A DNA stretch of 64,000 bases from Rhodocyclales bacterium (GTDB lineage: Bacteria > Pseudomonadota > Gammaproteobacteria > Burkholderiales > Rhodocyclaceae), in assembly GCA_016214145.1 (NCBI GenBank), contig JACRPA010000009.1, positions 62,001-126,000 on the forward strand, read 5' to 3'. Below, in pieces: positions 42,573 to 50,837 of the stretch; positions within the stretch are counted from its first letter, which is position 1, and each line of letters begins with the position of its first letter. Below the pieces are notes generated by a model, which did no database searches, was not told the origin of the DNA, and worked only from the letters and a program-made list of their open reading frames with translations. Both the position numbers and the translations under genes were made by a program.

Positions 42573-43358
42573 ATGACCTACCTGCTGATCTGCCTCACCG
42601 CCTTCCTCGTCTCCGGCCTCACGCTGTTCTCCGGCTTCGGCCTGGGCACGGTGCTGATGCCGGCCTTCGCGCTGTTCTTTCCGCTGCCGGTGGCGATCGC
42701 CGCCACGGCGGTGGTGCATCTGGCCAACAACCTCTTCAAGCTGGCGCTGGTCGGGCGCGATGCGGACTGGGGCGTGGTGTGGCGCTTCACCCTGCCGGCG
42801 GCGCTGGCGGCGATCGCCGGCGCCAGCCTGCTTGCGCTGTTCGCCGGCCTGCCGCCGCTGGGCAGCTATGCGCTGGGCGGGCGCTCATTCGAAGTCAGTC
42901 CGCTCAAGACGGCGATCGGCGCACTCATCGCCGGCTTCGCCCTGCTGGAGTTCTCGCCGCGCTTTGCGGCGCTGGCCTTCCCGCCGCGCTACCTGATGGC
43001 CGGCGGGCTGCTGTCGGGCTTCTTCGGCGGGCTGTCGGGCAACCAGGGCGCCTTTCGCTCGGCCTTCCTCATCAAGGCCGGTCTTTCGAAGGAATCCTTC
43101 GTCGGCACCAACGCGGTGTCGACAGTGATCGTGGATACCGTGCGCCTGGCTGCCTATGGCGTTTCCTTCCATGCCGCGAACTGGACGGCGCTGCCGGATG
43201 GTCTGGGGGGTCTGATCGCCGCCGCCACGCTGGCCGCCTTCGCCGGCGCCTTTCTCGGCGCGCGGCTACTGAAGAAAGTGACGCTGAAATTCGTCCAGGT
43301 TACGGTTGCGGCGATGATGGTGCTGGTCGGCGCCGGCCTGGCTGCGGGCCTGCTCTGA
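42573..43358 (+). CDS. TauE/SafE-family sulfite exporter-like permease
   Basis: 261 residues, about 8 hydrophobic helices. N-terminal repeat LVSGLTLFSGFGLGTVLMPAFALFFP and the second-half motif LLSGFFGGLSGNQGAFRSAFLI match the TauE/SafE family (anion export, often sulfite or sulfoacetate). It lies near the octaheme and YedE genes, consistent with sulfur oxyanion handling. A one-mismatch 24-bp motif is inside it (42891-42914, read EVSPLKTA). Followed by a terminator. Confidence 0.88.
   Translation: MTYLLICLTAFLVSGLTLFSGFGLGTVLMPAFALFFPLPVAIAATAVVHLANNLFKLALVGRDADWGVVWRFTLPAALAAIAGASLLALFAGLPPLGSYALGGRSFEVSPLKTAIGALIAGFALLEFSPRFAALAFPPRYLMAGGLLSGFFGGLSGNQGAFRSAFLIKAGLSKESFVGTNAVSTVIVDTVRLAAYGVSFHAANWTALPDGLGGLIAAATLAAFAGAFLGARLLKKVTLKFVQVTVAAMMVLVGAGLAAGLL
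42891..42914 (+). repeat. 24-bp bipartite motif, one mismatch (within TauE gene)
   Basis: GAAGTCAGTC-CGCTCAAG-ACGGCG, read EVSPLKTA. Confidence 0.65.
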
Positions 43359-43403
43359 TCGGCCTAACGCGCCCGGCCTGGCCGTCTCCCTGATCCGCGG
43401 ACA

Positions 43404-43427
43404 AAAGTCAGTCCGCGCGGAACGGCG
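43404..43427 (+). repeat. 24-bp bipartite motif, exact copy (intergenic)
   Basis: AAAGTCAGTC-CGCGCGGA-ACGGCG, four bases before a terminator stem. The clearest non-coding copy in the window. Confidence 0.8.
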
Positions 43428-43430
43428 AAG

Positions 43431-43457
43431 AAAAGCCCCGCGGCGCGGGGCTTTTTT
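43431..43457. terminator. Bidirectional rho-independent terminator
   Basis: AAAAGCCCCG-CGGCG-CGGGGCTTTTTT, between the convergent TauE and cytochrome b genes. A-run and T-run on either side let it work both ways. Confidence 0.88.
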
Positions 43458-43482
43458 CGTCCGCTGGACTGGCGAACAGGCC

Positions 43483-44079
43483 CTAGTGGATCTCCTCCCA
43501 GCCGGTGATCATCGCCTTGAGGTGCGAGGTGAGCGTGGCGCCGGCGGTGATCAGGTAGACGTGGGCGATCAGGAAGATCAGCATCAGGAAGGCCCCGATG
43601 GTATGGCCGGTAGCGACCCATTCCAGCGACAGCTTGCCCAGGCCCCAGGCTGCCCAGTGGTCGTAGAACAGGTAGAGCCAGCCGGTGATCCAGATCAGCG
43701 GGCTGATGAAGAGCAGCACGCCGAGGTAGGCCAGGCGCTGCAGCGGGTTGTGCTTCCGGAGCGTAGTCTGGCGGAACGGGTGGGGCGCGTTCCTGAAGAT
43801 GCCCGACAGGTAGTACTTGATCATCGCCACCACCTTTTCCGTGGTCGGGATGTACTGCTTCCACTCGCCGGTGGTCAGGTGCCAGAAGATGGCGAAGACC
43901 CACAGGCCGACGAGCGTCCAGGCCGCGTTCGTGTGATAGGCCACCGCCTTTTCGAAGCCGAAGATGGTGTAGGTGCCGTGGATGTCGAAAGCGGTGAGCA
44001 TGAGAAACATGATCAGGCCGGCCTGCGACCAGTGCCAGAAGCGCTCGAATTTCTTGAAGATGTAGATTTTTTCGGACAT
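43483..44079 (-). CDS. Cytochrome b (di-haem, formate dehydrogenase gamma/thiosulfate reductase type)
   Basis: 198 residues with four hydrophobic helices and the histidines expected for b-type haems: FERFWHWSQAGLIMFLMLTAFDIHG, WVFAIFWHLTTGEWKQY, and the closing ATGHTIGAFLMLIFLIAHVYLIT. Membrane anchor and quinone site for a periplasmic partner, here the octaheme cytochrome encoded 11 bases upstream in the same operon. Confidence 0.9.
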   Translation of the reverse strand: MSEKIYIFKKFERFWHWSQAGLIMFLMLTAFDIHGTYTIFGFEKAVAYHTNAAWTLVGLWVFAIFWHLTTGEWKQYIPTTEKVVAMIKYYLSGIFRNAPHPFRQTTLRKHNPLQRLAYLGVLLFISPLIWITGWLYLFYDHWAAWGLGKLSLEWVATGHTIGAFLMLIFLIAHVYLITAGATLTSHLKAMITGWEEIH

Positions 44080-44090
44080 TTGCGTTCCCC

Positions 44091-45701
44091 TCAGGATTTC
44101 TTGCCGGAGATGATGCGCAGCGCGCCATGGCCCAGCACGCCCAGCAGGGTCAGAAAGACAAGCATCCAGCCGACTGCATCGACCAGCTTATTGTTGTGCT
44201 GGACCGGCATATAGACGCCGTCAATGCCTTTCAGGCGGCCTTCTTTCGCATGGCACTCGTCGCAGCCGACCGCCTTGTCCTTCGGCGCGACCATGTGCGT
44301 CGTCGGCCAGTACATCTCGGTCTCGACAAAGTCGACCTTGCCGGAGAAGGGCGCGCCGGAATTCTTCATGCCGGTCTCGATGGCCTTTTCCCAGTTCAGG
44401 TTCTTCCAGTAGCCGGTGTCGTCGTTGCCGGCGGTGTGCGGCGTCACCAGCGTCTTGTTCACCGGGTCGTAGGGCTGCTTGCCGCGCATGATCTTCATCG
44501 GCCAGATGAGCGACTTGCCGTCGGTCGGACTGCCGCCGATGCGGTTGATCTGCGTCGGCTTGTCACCCTTCTCGATCTTGTCGCCGAGCAGCGTGTAGGT
44601 GATCTCGCCGTTGAACCAGCGGTATTCCGGCTTGACGTTCTCGCCGAGGACGAAATCGCCCTTGTGCGAGGCATAGACGACGTGGCCCTTGGCGTCCTTC
44701 TTCGAGAACTGCTTGCCGTCCTTGTCGACCTTGCCGGCGGTGGACCAGTCCCACACCATCTTGGTGGGGATGCCGCCGCGCGCGAAGGCCGGGATGTGGC
44801 AGGTCTGGCAGGCGACCTTGTTGGCATGGTGGTTCAGCCGCGCGGACTCCTTCGCCTTCTTGTGCGGCGCGTTGTCGTGGCAGGCGACGCAGGTGGCCGG
44901 GTTGCGCTGCTTCTCGTCCTTGCCGCGGATGTGCGCGCCACCCTTGTCCTGCGCGGTCGGCGTGTAGCGGCTGCCCGGCACGTCGTGGCTGGAGGTCTTG
45001 TGGCAGGTGCCGCAGGTGAAGTCGAGGCCGGCGGCATCCATGTGGATGTCCACCGCGGCATCGGGCGCGGCGAGCGATGTATCCATGTCGCCGTGCTTGA
45101 CGCCGTCGCCGCCGCCGCCGCTGAAGTGGCAGGCGCCGCAGGTGTCGCGGCTGGTCTTGCCGATCTTCTGCGCCACCTTGGCCAGGTCGACCGGCTTGAT
45201 CATCTTGCCGGAGCCGGGCGGCAGCTCGATCGGCGCGCCCACCACCGGATTGCCGGCGAGGCCGGGCGGCTTGGAGTAAACCCCGGTCGTGTCGTGGCAG
45301 ACCAGGCAGTCGACGTTCTCTTCCCGGGCGAAATCGAAATCCTTGTCCTTCCAGCCGTAGCCGACGTGGCAGGCGGTGCAGGCGGCGTAGTTCGAGGGGA
45401 TCGAGATGCAGAAGTTGTTGATGACGTTCTTCTTGCCGAGCTTCTGCTTGTTCTCGGGGTTCATGAACTCCCAGGTCCAGTGCTTGGTGCGATGCACCTG
45501 CCGGGCGGCCTCGGTGTGGCAGGAGAGGCAGGCCTTGGTGACCTCGGGGCCGGACTTGAACGGCCCGTTGAGTTCCTTGAACTTGGTGTGATCGGCGGTG
45601 GAATTGAGCTTGACCGGCGGCGGATCGTCTGCGATGGCGGGAACTGACGCGAACACCGCGAGCCAGCCGGCCATCACGACGCCTGTGAATGTGCGCAACA
45701 T
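44091..45701 (-). CDS. Octaheme tetrathionate reductase-type cytochrome c (Otr family)
   Basis: 536 residues. Signal peptide (about 1-22, cut after AIA), then eight CXXCH sites: CLSCH, CTACH, CLVCH, CGACH, CGTCH, CVACH, CQTCH and CDECH. The start DHTKFKELNGPFKSGPEVTKACLSCH is typical of the octaheme tetrathionate reductase family, whose characterised member reduces tetrathionate, nitrite and hydroxylamine in vitro. A C-terminal membrane helix (VDAVGWMLVFLTLLGVLGHGALRI) anchors it. ATG at 45701 chosen for the signal peptide and GGGAGA ribosome-binding site. Operon with cytochrome b, which would feed it electrons. Confidence 0.9.
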   Translation of the reverse strand: MLRTFTGVVMAGWLAVFASVPAIADDPPPVKLNSTADHTKFKELNGPFKSGPEVTKACLSCHTEAARQVHRTKHWTWEFMNPENKQKLGKKNVINNFCISIPSNYAACTACHVGYGWKDKDFDFAREENVDCLVCHDTTGVYSKPPGLAGNPVVGAPIELPPGSGKMIKPVDLAKVAQKIGKTSRDTCGACHFSGGGGDGVKHGDMDTSLAAPDAAVDIHMDAAGLDFTCGTCHKTSSHDVPGSRYTPTAQDKGGAHIRGKDEKQRNPATCVACHDNAPHKKAKESARLNHHANKVACQTCHIPAFARGGIPTKMVWDWSTAGKVDKDGKQFSKKDAKGHVVYASHKGDFVLGENVKPEYRWFNGEITYTLLGDKIEKGDKPTQINRIGGSPTDGKSLIWPMKIMRGKQPYDPVNKTLVTPHTAGNDDTGYWKNLNWEKAIETGMKNSGAPFSGKVDFVETEMYWPTTHMVAPKDKAVGCDECHAKEGRLKGIDGVYMPVQHNNKLVDAVGWMLVFLTLLGVLGHGALRIISGKKS

Positions 45702-45758
45702 GATGAAGTCTCCCTGGCGAATTTGGGACGAGTCTAGGCGATTCAAAATGAAACTGCG

Positions 45759-45786
45759 TTGACCCTTCTCAATGACAGAATAGAAT
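45759..45786 (+). promoter_or_regulatory. Candidate sigma-70 promoter, with possible ANR half-match
   Basis: TTGACC at 45759-45764 and TAGAAT at 45781-45786, 16 bases apart, in a strongly A+T-rich gap between the divergent octaheme and cytochrome c genes; it reads towards the cytochrome c gene. TTGACCCTTCTCAA (45759-45772) also resembles a degenerate ANR/FNR box. The rest of the gap, to 45890, is A+T-rich without another clear signal. Confidence 0.45.
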
Positions 45787-45911
45787 ATTCGTAGATAATT
45801 AAGTAACAATATTCTTATTAATTTTGTGCATCGCGGAATGCGTCGGATTTATCCACGCTGCATGACGCCGATGCTAACGTGCGATATCAGCTATCGATGA
45901 AAGGAAGCATC

Positions 45912-46298
45912 ATGAAACTCAAGACCGCATTGCCGCTGCTGGCCGCCACCGCGCTGTTCGCTTCCGCCGCCCAGGCCTACGATCCCGACTGGAAACGCGG
46001 CCGCATCTACTACCGCAGCGTGTGCACCTCCTGCCATGTCGCCTCGCCGATCGGCCAGATCAACCCGAGCAGCAAGACCAAGGCCGAGTGGTCCGCCTAC
46101 CTGCAGGCCGACAAGCACGCCAAGGGCAAGGACACCGTCAAGCATTACGTCAGCAAGCAGTACCGCGCCAGCATCAAGTCCGGCAACAAGGCCGCCGAGA
46201 AATTCGCCGACGTGGCGGACCAGGAGCTGTTCGACGACGTCAAGGTGTTCCTGCTGCGCGGCGCCAAGGACGGCGAAAGCCCCGCCAGCTGCAGCTGA
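45912..46298 (+). CDS. Periplasmic monohaem cytochrome c
   Basis: 128 residues. Signal peptide (about 1-20, cut after AQA), one haem site CTSCH at about residue 38-42, and a C-terminal region with no second haem and a closing Cys-Ser-Cys-Ser (SPASCS). ATG 45912 is preceded by AAAGGAAG. Small size and position divergent from the octaheme operon suggest an electron carrier for it. Confidence 0.85.
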   Translation: MKLKTALPLLAATALFASAAQAYDPDWKRGRIYYRSVCTSCHVASPIGQINPSSKTKAEWSAYLQADKHAKGKDTVKHYVSKQYRASIKSGNKAAEKFADVADQELFDDVKVFLLRGAKDGESPASCS

Positions 46299-46374
46299 TT
46301 CCTCTGCACGATGAAGGCCGCCCATGAATGACGGGCGGCCCGCTTCCATCCATCCTGCCGCAAAGGGGAAAAGC

Positions 46375-47613
46375 ATGAGCGAAGAAAGTGGCTGGCTGGC
46401 CGGCTTCAGGGCCGACTACGAGAAACTGTTCGTCGAGGAATGGTCGCCCTATGTCGGCGCCATCCTCCTGGTGCTGGTGATCGTCGCATTGATGATCAAC
46501 GGCCTCTTCTGGGGCGTCTTCGGCGGCGTGCGCCACTGGGGCGACGCCTTCAACCACCTCATCGGCCTCGCCCCGCTCATCGGCGTGCCGAAGCTGGAGG
46601 AAGGCTTCCTCACCCACCGCATGTCGCTGATGAACATCATGCTGCTGCTGGGCGCCTTCAGCGCGGCGCTGATGTCGCGCCAGTTCCTCATCAACCGCCC
46701 GCCGAAGCTCGAATACGTCTGGGCCGCGCTGGGCGGCACGCTGATGGGCATCGGCGCCTCGCTCGCCGGCGGCTGCACCACCGGCGGCTTCTTCAACCCG
46801 GTGCTGCATTCCTCGCCGGCCGGCTGGATGATGTGGGCGGGGCTGCTCGCCGGCGCCGCCATCGGCCTCAAGCTGCTGATGTGGACGCTGGACCACATCG
46901 AGTGGGGCGCGCAGGCGCCGCCGACGCTGGACACGCCGCCCGCCCTGCTCAAGGCCTATCCCCTCATCGGCCTGGCGATCGTCGCCGGCGTGCTGGTCTG
47001 GGCGGCCGGCTGGTACGGCTCGCCCGACACGGTGCTGGTCTCGCGCGCCGTCATCGTCGTGCTCGGCTTCTGCATCGGCTTCGTCATGCACCGCTCGCGC
47101 CTGTGCTTCGCGCGCGCCTTCCGCGAGCCGTTCATGACCGCCGAGGGCGACATGACCAAGGCGCTGATCCTGGCGCTGGCCATCGGCCTGCCGATCGCCG
47201 CCTTCCTCTTCGAGAAGAAGGTGATCGATCCCTACATCGCCATCCCGCCCACCTTCTGGATCGGCTCGCTCCTCGGCGGCCTCATCTTCGGCATCGGCAT
47301 GGTGTTCGCCGGCGGCTGCGCCTCCGGCTCGCTCTGGCGCATGGGCGAGGGCCACGTCAAGCTGTGGGTGGCGATGTTCTTCTTCGCCTGGATGGGCTCG
47401 ACCGCCAGCGCCCTGCTGAAGAAGGCCGGGCTCACCTCGATCGACGAGGAGAACGTCGAGACCTTCGAGATCACCAGGGTGGGCTACCAGGCCTACTGGC
47501 CCGATCTCCTGCCCGGCTGGGGCTGGACGCTGCTCGTCGGCGGCGCCCTCCTCGCCCTCTGGTACGCCTTCGTGCGCTACAACGAATCCACCGAGAAGTT
47601 CACCGTCGTCTGA
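46375..47613 (+). CDS. YeeE/YedE-family (thiosulfate/sulfur) transporter
   Basis: 412 residues with about 10 helices. Two copies of the sulfur-transport cysteine motif are visible: GASLAGGCTTGGFFNPV (about residue 125-141) and MVFAGGCASGSLWRMGEG (about 310-327), plus HRSRLCFARAFREPF. Characterised relatives take up thiosulfate through such cysteines. ATG 46375 has the ribosome-binding site AAAGGGGAAA; the upstream in-frame ATG is poorly placed. Likely co-transcribed with the cytochrome c gene and supplying substrate to the octaheme system. Confidence 0.88.
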   Translation: MSEESGWLAGFRADYEKLFVEEWSPYVGAILLVLVIVALMINGLFWGVFGGVRHWGDAFNHLIGLAPLIGVPKLEEGFLTHRMSLMNIMLLLGAFSAALMSRQFLINRPPKLEYVWAALGGTLMGIGASLAGGCTTGGFFNPVLHSSPAGWMMWAGLLAGAAIGLKLLMWTLDHIEWGAQAPPTLDTPPALLKAYPLIGLAIVAGVLVWAAGWYGSPDTVLVSRAVIVVLGFCIGFVMHRSRLCFARAFREPFMTAEGDMTKALILALAIGLPIAAFLFEKKVIDPYIAIPPTFWIGSLLGGLIFGIGMVFAGGCASGSLWRMGEGHVKLWVAMFFFAWMGSTASALLKKAGLTSIDEENVETFEITRVGYQAYWPDLLPGWGWTLLVGGALLALWYAFVRYNESTEKFTVV

Positions 47614-47750
47614 CGACACGGCGGGCCGCGACGAAGGCGCAGGCAGCGGCGGCAAAAGGGACATCGGCCGCGCCGGTGCGCCGCCGGACTTGAATCCCGA
47701 TGCTTGATGGTTCAATATTCCGTCCGAAATGCCGTGAACCCGCATGTTGA

Positions 47751-47774
47751 GCGCGATTCCACGCTGAATCGCGC
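47751..47774. promoter_or_regulatory. Hairpin in the leader of the solute-binding protein gene
   Basis: GCGCGATT-CCACGCTG-AATCGCGC, 18 bases before the ATG at 47793. Could be an operator or an RNA hairpin near the ribosome-binding site (GGGAGAA). Purpose unknown. Confidence 0.35.
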
Positions 47775-47792
47775 CATTTCGGGAGAACGGTG

Positions 47793-48533
47793 ATGACGGT
47801 ACGTCAATTGGGGTTCTTTATCTGCGCCGGCCTGCTGCTCGCGCTGCCGGCGCAGGCCCCGGCCGGCGATACGCTGGTGCTGAACACCGGCGTGCGCGCC
47901 CCCTACACCCAGCCCGACCGCAGCGGTTTCCTCGACCGGCTGGTGGCGGAGGTCTTCCGCCGCATCGGCGTGAAGGCCGAGGTGCATGTCTATGAGGCCT
48001 CGGAGCGCGCCATGCAGAACGCCAACAGCGGCATCGACGATGGCATCGCGATGCGCATCAAGGGCCTGGAGGCGCAGTATCCGAACCTGATCCGCGTGCC
48101 CGAGAAGGTCATCGACAACGATTTCGTCGCCTACAGCCGGAAGCACGATTTTCCGACGCGGGACTGGAACGCCCTGGCGCCTTATCACGTCGCCCACATC
48201 ATCGGCTGGAAGGTGTTCGAGAACAGGCTGGGGGAGCGCAAGGACGTCACCCGGGTGCGCGACGCGGAACAGCTCTTCGAACTGCTGCGCCAGGACCGCA
48301 GCGACGTCGTCCTCTACGAACGCTGGCAGGGCCTGTGGTGGGCGCGCGAGACGGGCCTGGAGGCGCGCGTGCTCGAGCCGCCGCTGGCGAGCCAGGAAAT
48401 GTTCATCTACCTGAACAGGAAGCATGCCGGCCTGGTGGAACCGGCCGCCTCGGCTTTGTCCTCGATGAAAAAGGACGGCACTTACAAGCGCATCTTCAAC
48501 GACACCCTCACGCCGCTGGCGGGGAAACGCTAG
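47793..48533 (+). CDS. Periplasmic solute-binding protein (SBP type 3-like)
   Basis: 246 residues. Signal peptide (about 1-24, cut near APAG). The mature part is a bilobed periplasmic binding fold of the amino-acid-binding type: LVLNTGVRAPYTQPDRSGFLDRLVAEVFRRIG... at the start. No permease or ATPase is nearby. Instead a histidine kinase begins five bases after the stop, so it is more likely a ligand sensor feeding the kinase than part of an importer. Confidence 0.82.
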   Translation: MTVRQLGFFICAGLLLALPAQAPAGDTLVLNTGVRAPYTQPDRSGFLDRLVAEVFRRIGVKAEVHVYEASERAMQNANSGIDDGIAMRIKGLEAQYPNLIRVPEKVIDNDFVAYSRKHDFPTRDWNALAPYHVAHIIGWKVFENRLGERKDVTRVRDAEQLFELLRQDRSDVVLYERWQGLWWARETGLEARVLEPPLASQEMFIYLNRKHAGLVEPAASALSSMKKDGTYKRIFNDTLTPLAGKR

Positions 48534-48538
48534 CCGCC

Positions 48539-50329
48539 ATGCTGCGCGATCTTCCCAAGGTCCTCACCCATGCGCTGGCGCGCCGGCTGATCCTGTGGAC
48601 CATCCTCTTCAGCGGCTCGATCGCCCTGGTGATCACCGTCCTGCAGCTGACATGGGAGTACCGCGACGACCTGCGTCTGGTGGAGGAGCGCTTTGAACAG
48701 ATCGAGCAAAGCCACCTGCCCGGCATCGTCGAGGCCGTCTGGGTCTCCGACCGCAGGCAGCTCGCCATCCTGCTCAACGGCATCAGCCAGCGGCGGGATT
48801 TCAGCCATGCCGAGGTCCGGGCGGAGGGGAAGGTGCTGGCGGCGGCGGGCAAGCCGGATACGGAAGCGCGCATGACGCGGCGCTGGCCGCTGGCGTATGA
48901 GTACCGCGGCCGCCGCCAGGCCATCGGCGAACTGGTGGTGGACGCCGACCTGGAGGCCACCCGGGCGCGCTTCGTCGAGCGCGCCGTCTTCATCGTTGCC
49001 GCCAACCTCGCCAAGACGGCGCTGGTGGCGATCTTCATGTTCCTCCTGGTGCACCGCCTGGTCACCCGCCACCTCGAGAGCATCGCCCGCCATGTCGGCC
49101 AGGTCTCGTTCGAGAACATGAACACGCCGGTCGTGCTGGAACGCAAGCCGCCGCCGCAGCCCGACGAACTCGACGCGGTGGTGGCGGCCTACAACGCCAT
49201 GCGGGACAACCTGACGGAGTCCTACAACCGCATCCGGCCGCTGTTCCAGGCCGTCGAGCAAAGCCCGGTGTCGATCTTCATCACCGACACCGAGGGAAAA
49301 ATCGAGTACGCCAACCGCCACTTCACCAAGGTCACGGGCTATCGGCCGGAAGAAGTCATCGGCCGCAAGCCGAGCCTGTTCAAGTCGGGGCAGACGCCGA
49401 GGCCGGTTTACGATGACATGTGGCGGACCATCGCCGGCGGCGGCATCTGGACGGGGCGGCTCCACAACCGCAAGAAGGACGGCACGCTCTACTGGGAGGA
49501 CACGGTGATCGCCGGCATCACCGACGAGCACGGCCGCATCGCCAGCTACGTGGCGGTCAAGGAGGACATCAGCGCCCGCGTCGAGGCCGAGCGGCGCATC
49601 CGCGAGCTCAACGAATCGCTGGAGCAACGGGTCGCCGAGCGCACCGCGGAACTGGCGCGCGCCAACAAGGAGCTGGAGTCCTTTTCCAGCACCGTCTCGC
49701 ACGACCTGCGCGCGCCGCTGCGCGCCATCAACGGCTTTTCGCGCCTTCTGCAGGAAAACGAGCGCGCGTCTCTCTCGGACGAGGGGCGGGGCATGCTCGA
49801 CCGCATCGCCGCCAACAGCAGCAAGCTCGGCACGCTCATCGACGATGTCCTCGAGTACAGCCGCGCTGCGCAGGCGCCGCTGCACCGCGCCCCGGTCGAC
49901 CTGGGCAGGCTGGCCCGGGGCATCGCCGAGGAACTGGCCGGCGACCATCCCGCCGCGCATGTCGATGTGGCGGCCCTGCCGCTGGTCGAGGGCGACGCGA
50001 CCATGCTGCACCAGGTGCTCGCCAACCTGATCGGCAACGCCCTCAAGTTTTCCGCCGGACGCAGCGCGCCGCGCGTCGAGGTCGGCTGCCGCCGCGAAGG
50101 CGACGAAGCGCTCTTCTTCGTGCGCGACAACGGCGCCGGATTCGACATGCGCTATGCCGACCGGTTGTTCGGCATGTTCCAGCGCCTGCACAGCGAAAGG
50201 GAGTTCCCCGGCACCGGCGTCGGGCTGGCCATCGTCAAGCGGCTGGTCGAGCGGCACGGCGGGCGCATCCGGGCGGAATCCGGCCCGGACGCCGGCGCCA
50301 CTTTCTACTTCACCGTCCCCCGGCCTTGA
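48539..50329 (+). CDS. PAS-containing histidine kinase, coupled to a binding protein
   Basis: 596 residues. Two membrane helices (about 18-38 and 160-180) around a small periplasmic region, a HAMP-like linker, a PAS domain (AVEQSPVSIFITDTEGKIEYANRHFTKVTGY), HisKA (TVSHDLRAPLRAINGF) and HATPase_c (NLIGNALKFS, DNGAGFD, GTGVGLAIVKRLVERHGG). Much like the kinase at 40589 in the PAS and kinase parts. No regulator adjacent. ATG 48539; the frame stays open upstream but is inside the binding-protein gene. Confidence 0.88.
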   Translation: MLRDLPKVLTHALARRLILWTILFSGSIALVITVLQLTWEYRDDLRLVEERFEQIEQSHLPGIVEAVWVSDRRQLAILLNGISQRRDFSHAEVRAEGKVLAAAGKPDTEARMTRRWPLAYEYRGRRQAIGELVVDADLEATRARFVERAVFIVAANLAKTALVAIFMFLLVHRLVTRHLESIARHVGQVSFENMNTPVVLERKPPPQPDELDAVVAAYNAMRDNLTESYNRIRPLFQAVEQSPVSIFITDTEGKIEYANRHFTKVTGYRPEEVIGRKPSLFKSGQTPRPVYDDMWRTIAGGGIWTGRLHNRKKDGTLYWEDTVIAGITDEHGRIASYVAVKEDISARVEAERRIRELNESLEQRVAERTAELARANKELESFSSTVSHDLRAPLRAINGFSRLLQENERASLSDEGRGMLDRIAANSSKLGTLIDDVLEYSRAAQAPLHRAPVDLGRLARGIAEELAGDHPAAHVDVAALPLVEGDATMLHQVLANLIGNALKFSAGRSAPRVEVGCRREGDEALFFVRDNGAGFDMRYADRLFGMFQRLHSEREFPGTGVGLAIVKRLVERHGGRIRAESGPDAGATFYFTVPRP

Positions 50330-50330
50330 G

Positions 50331-50837
50331 TCAGCGGTTCACCGCGGCCAGGATGCCCCGCAGCAGCGCGACGGGCGTCGGCGGGCAGCCGGGCACGCGC
50401 ACGTCCACCGGGATGACCTGCTCCACCGCGCCGCAACTGGCGTAGGACGCGCCGAAGACGCCGCCCGTGCAGCCGCAGTCCCCGACGGCCACCACCAGCT
50501 TCGGGTCCGGCGTGCAGTCGTAGGCCACCTTCAGGGCGTTCTCCATGTTCTTCGTCACCGGGCCGGTGACCAGCAGCATGTCGGCGTGGCGCGGGCTGGC
50601 GACGAACTTGATGCCGTACCCTTCCAGGTTGGTGTAGGGATTGTTGAGGGCGTGGATCTCCAGCTCGCAACCGTTGCAGGAGCCGGCATCCACCTGGCGG
50701 ATGGTCAGCGCCCGGCCGAGGATGCGCAGGATGTCGTCCTGCAGCCGCGCGATCTCGCGCTGCTCCGCCGGCGCGGCCTCGGGCGGCGGCTCGCTGAGTA
50801 TGCCGGTGCGCAGGATGCGTTTGATCAACGGGATCAT
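50331..50837 (-). CDS. Hydrogenase-4 HyfI/NuoB-like Fe-S subunit
   Basis: 168 residues. Homologue of the small subunit of membrane-bound group 4 hydrogenases and NuoB of complex I. The four cysteines for the proximal 4Fe-4S cluster are present: two in GSCNGCELE, one in GDCGCTGG and one in PGCPPTP. Soluble peripheral subunit. Its ATG overlaps the stop of the large-subunit gene (ATGA). Last gene of a six-gene minus-strand operon. Confidence 0.88.
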   Translation of the reverse strand: MIPLIKRILRTGILSEPPPEAAPAEQREIARLQDDILRILGRALTIRQVDAGSCNGCELEIHALNNPYTNLEGYGIKFVASPRHADMLLVTGPVTKNMENALKVAYDCTPDPKLVVAVGDCGCTGGVFGASYASCGAVEQVIPVDVRVPGCPPTPVALLRGILAAVNR

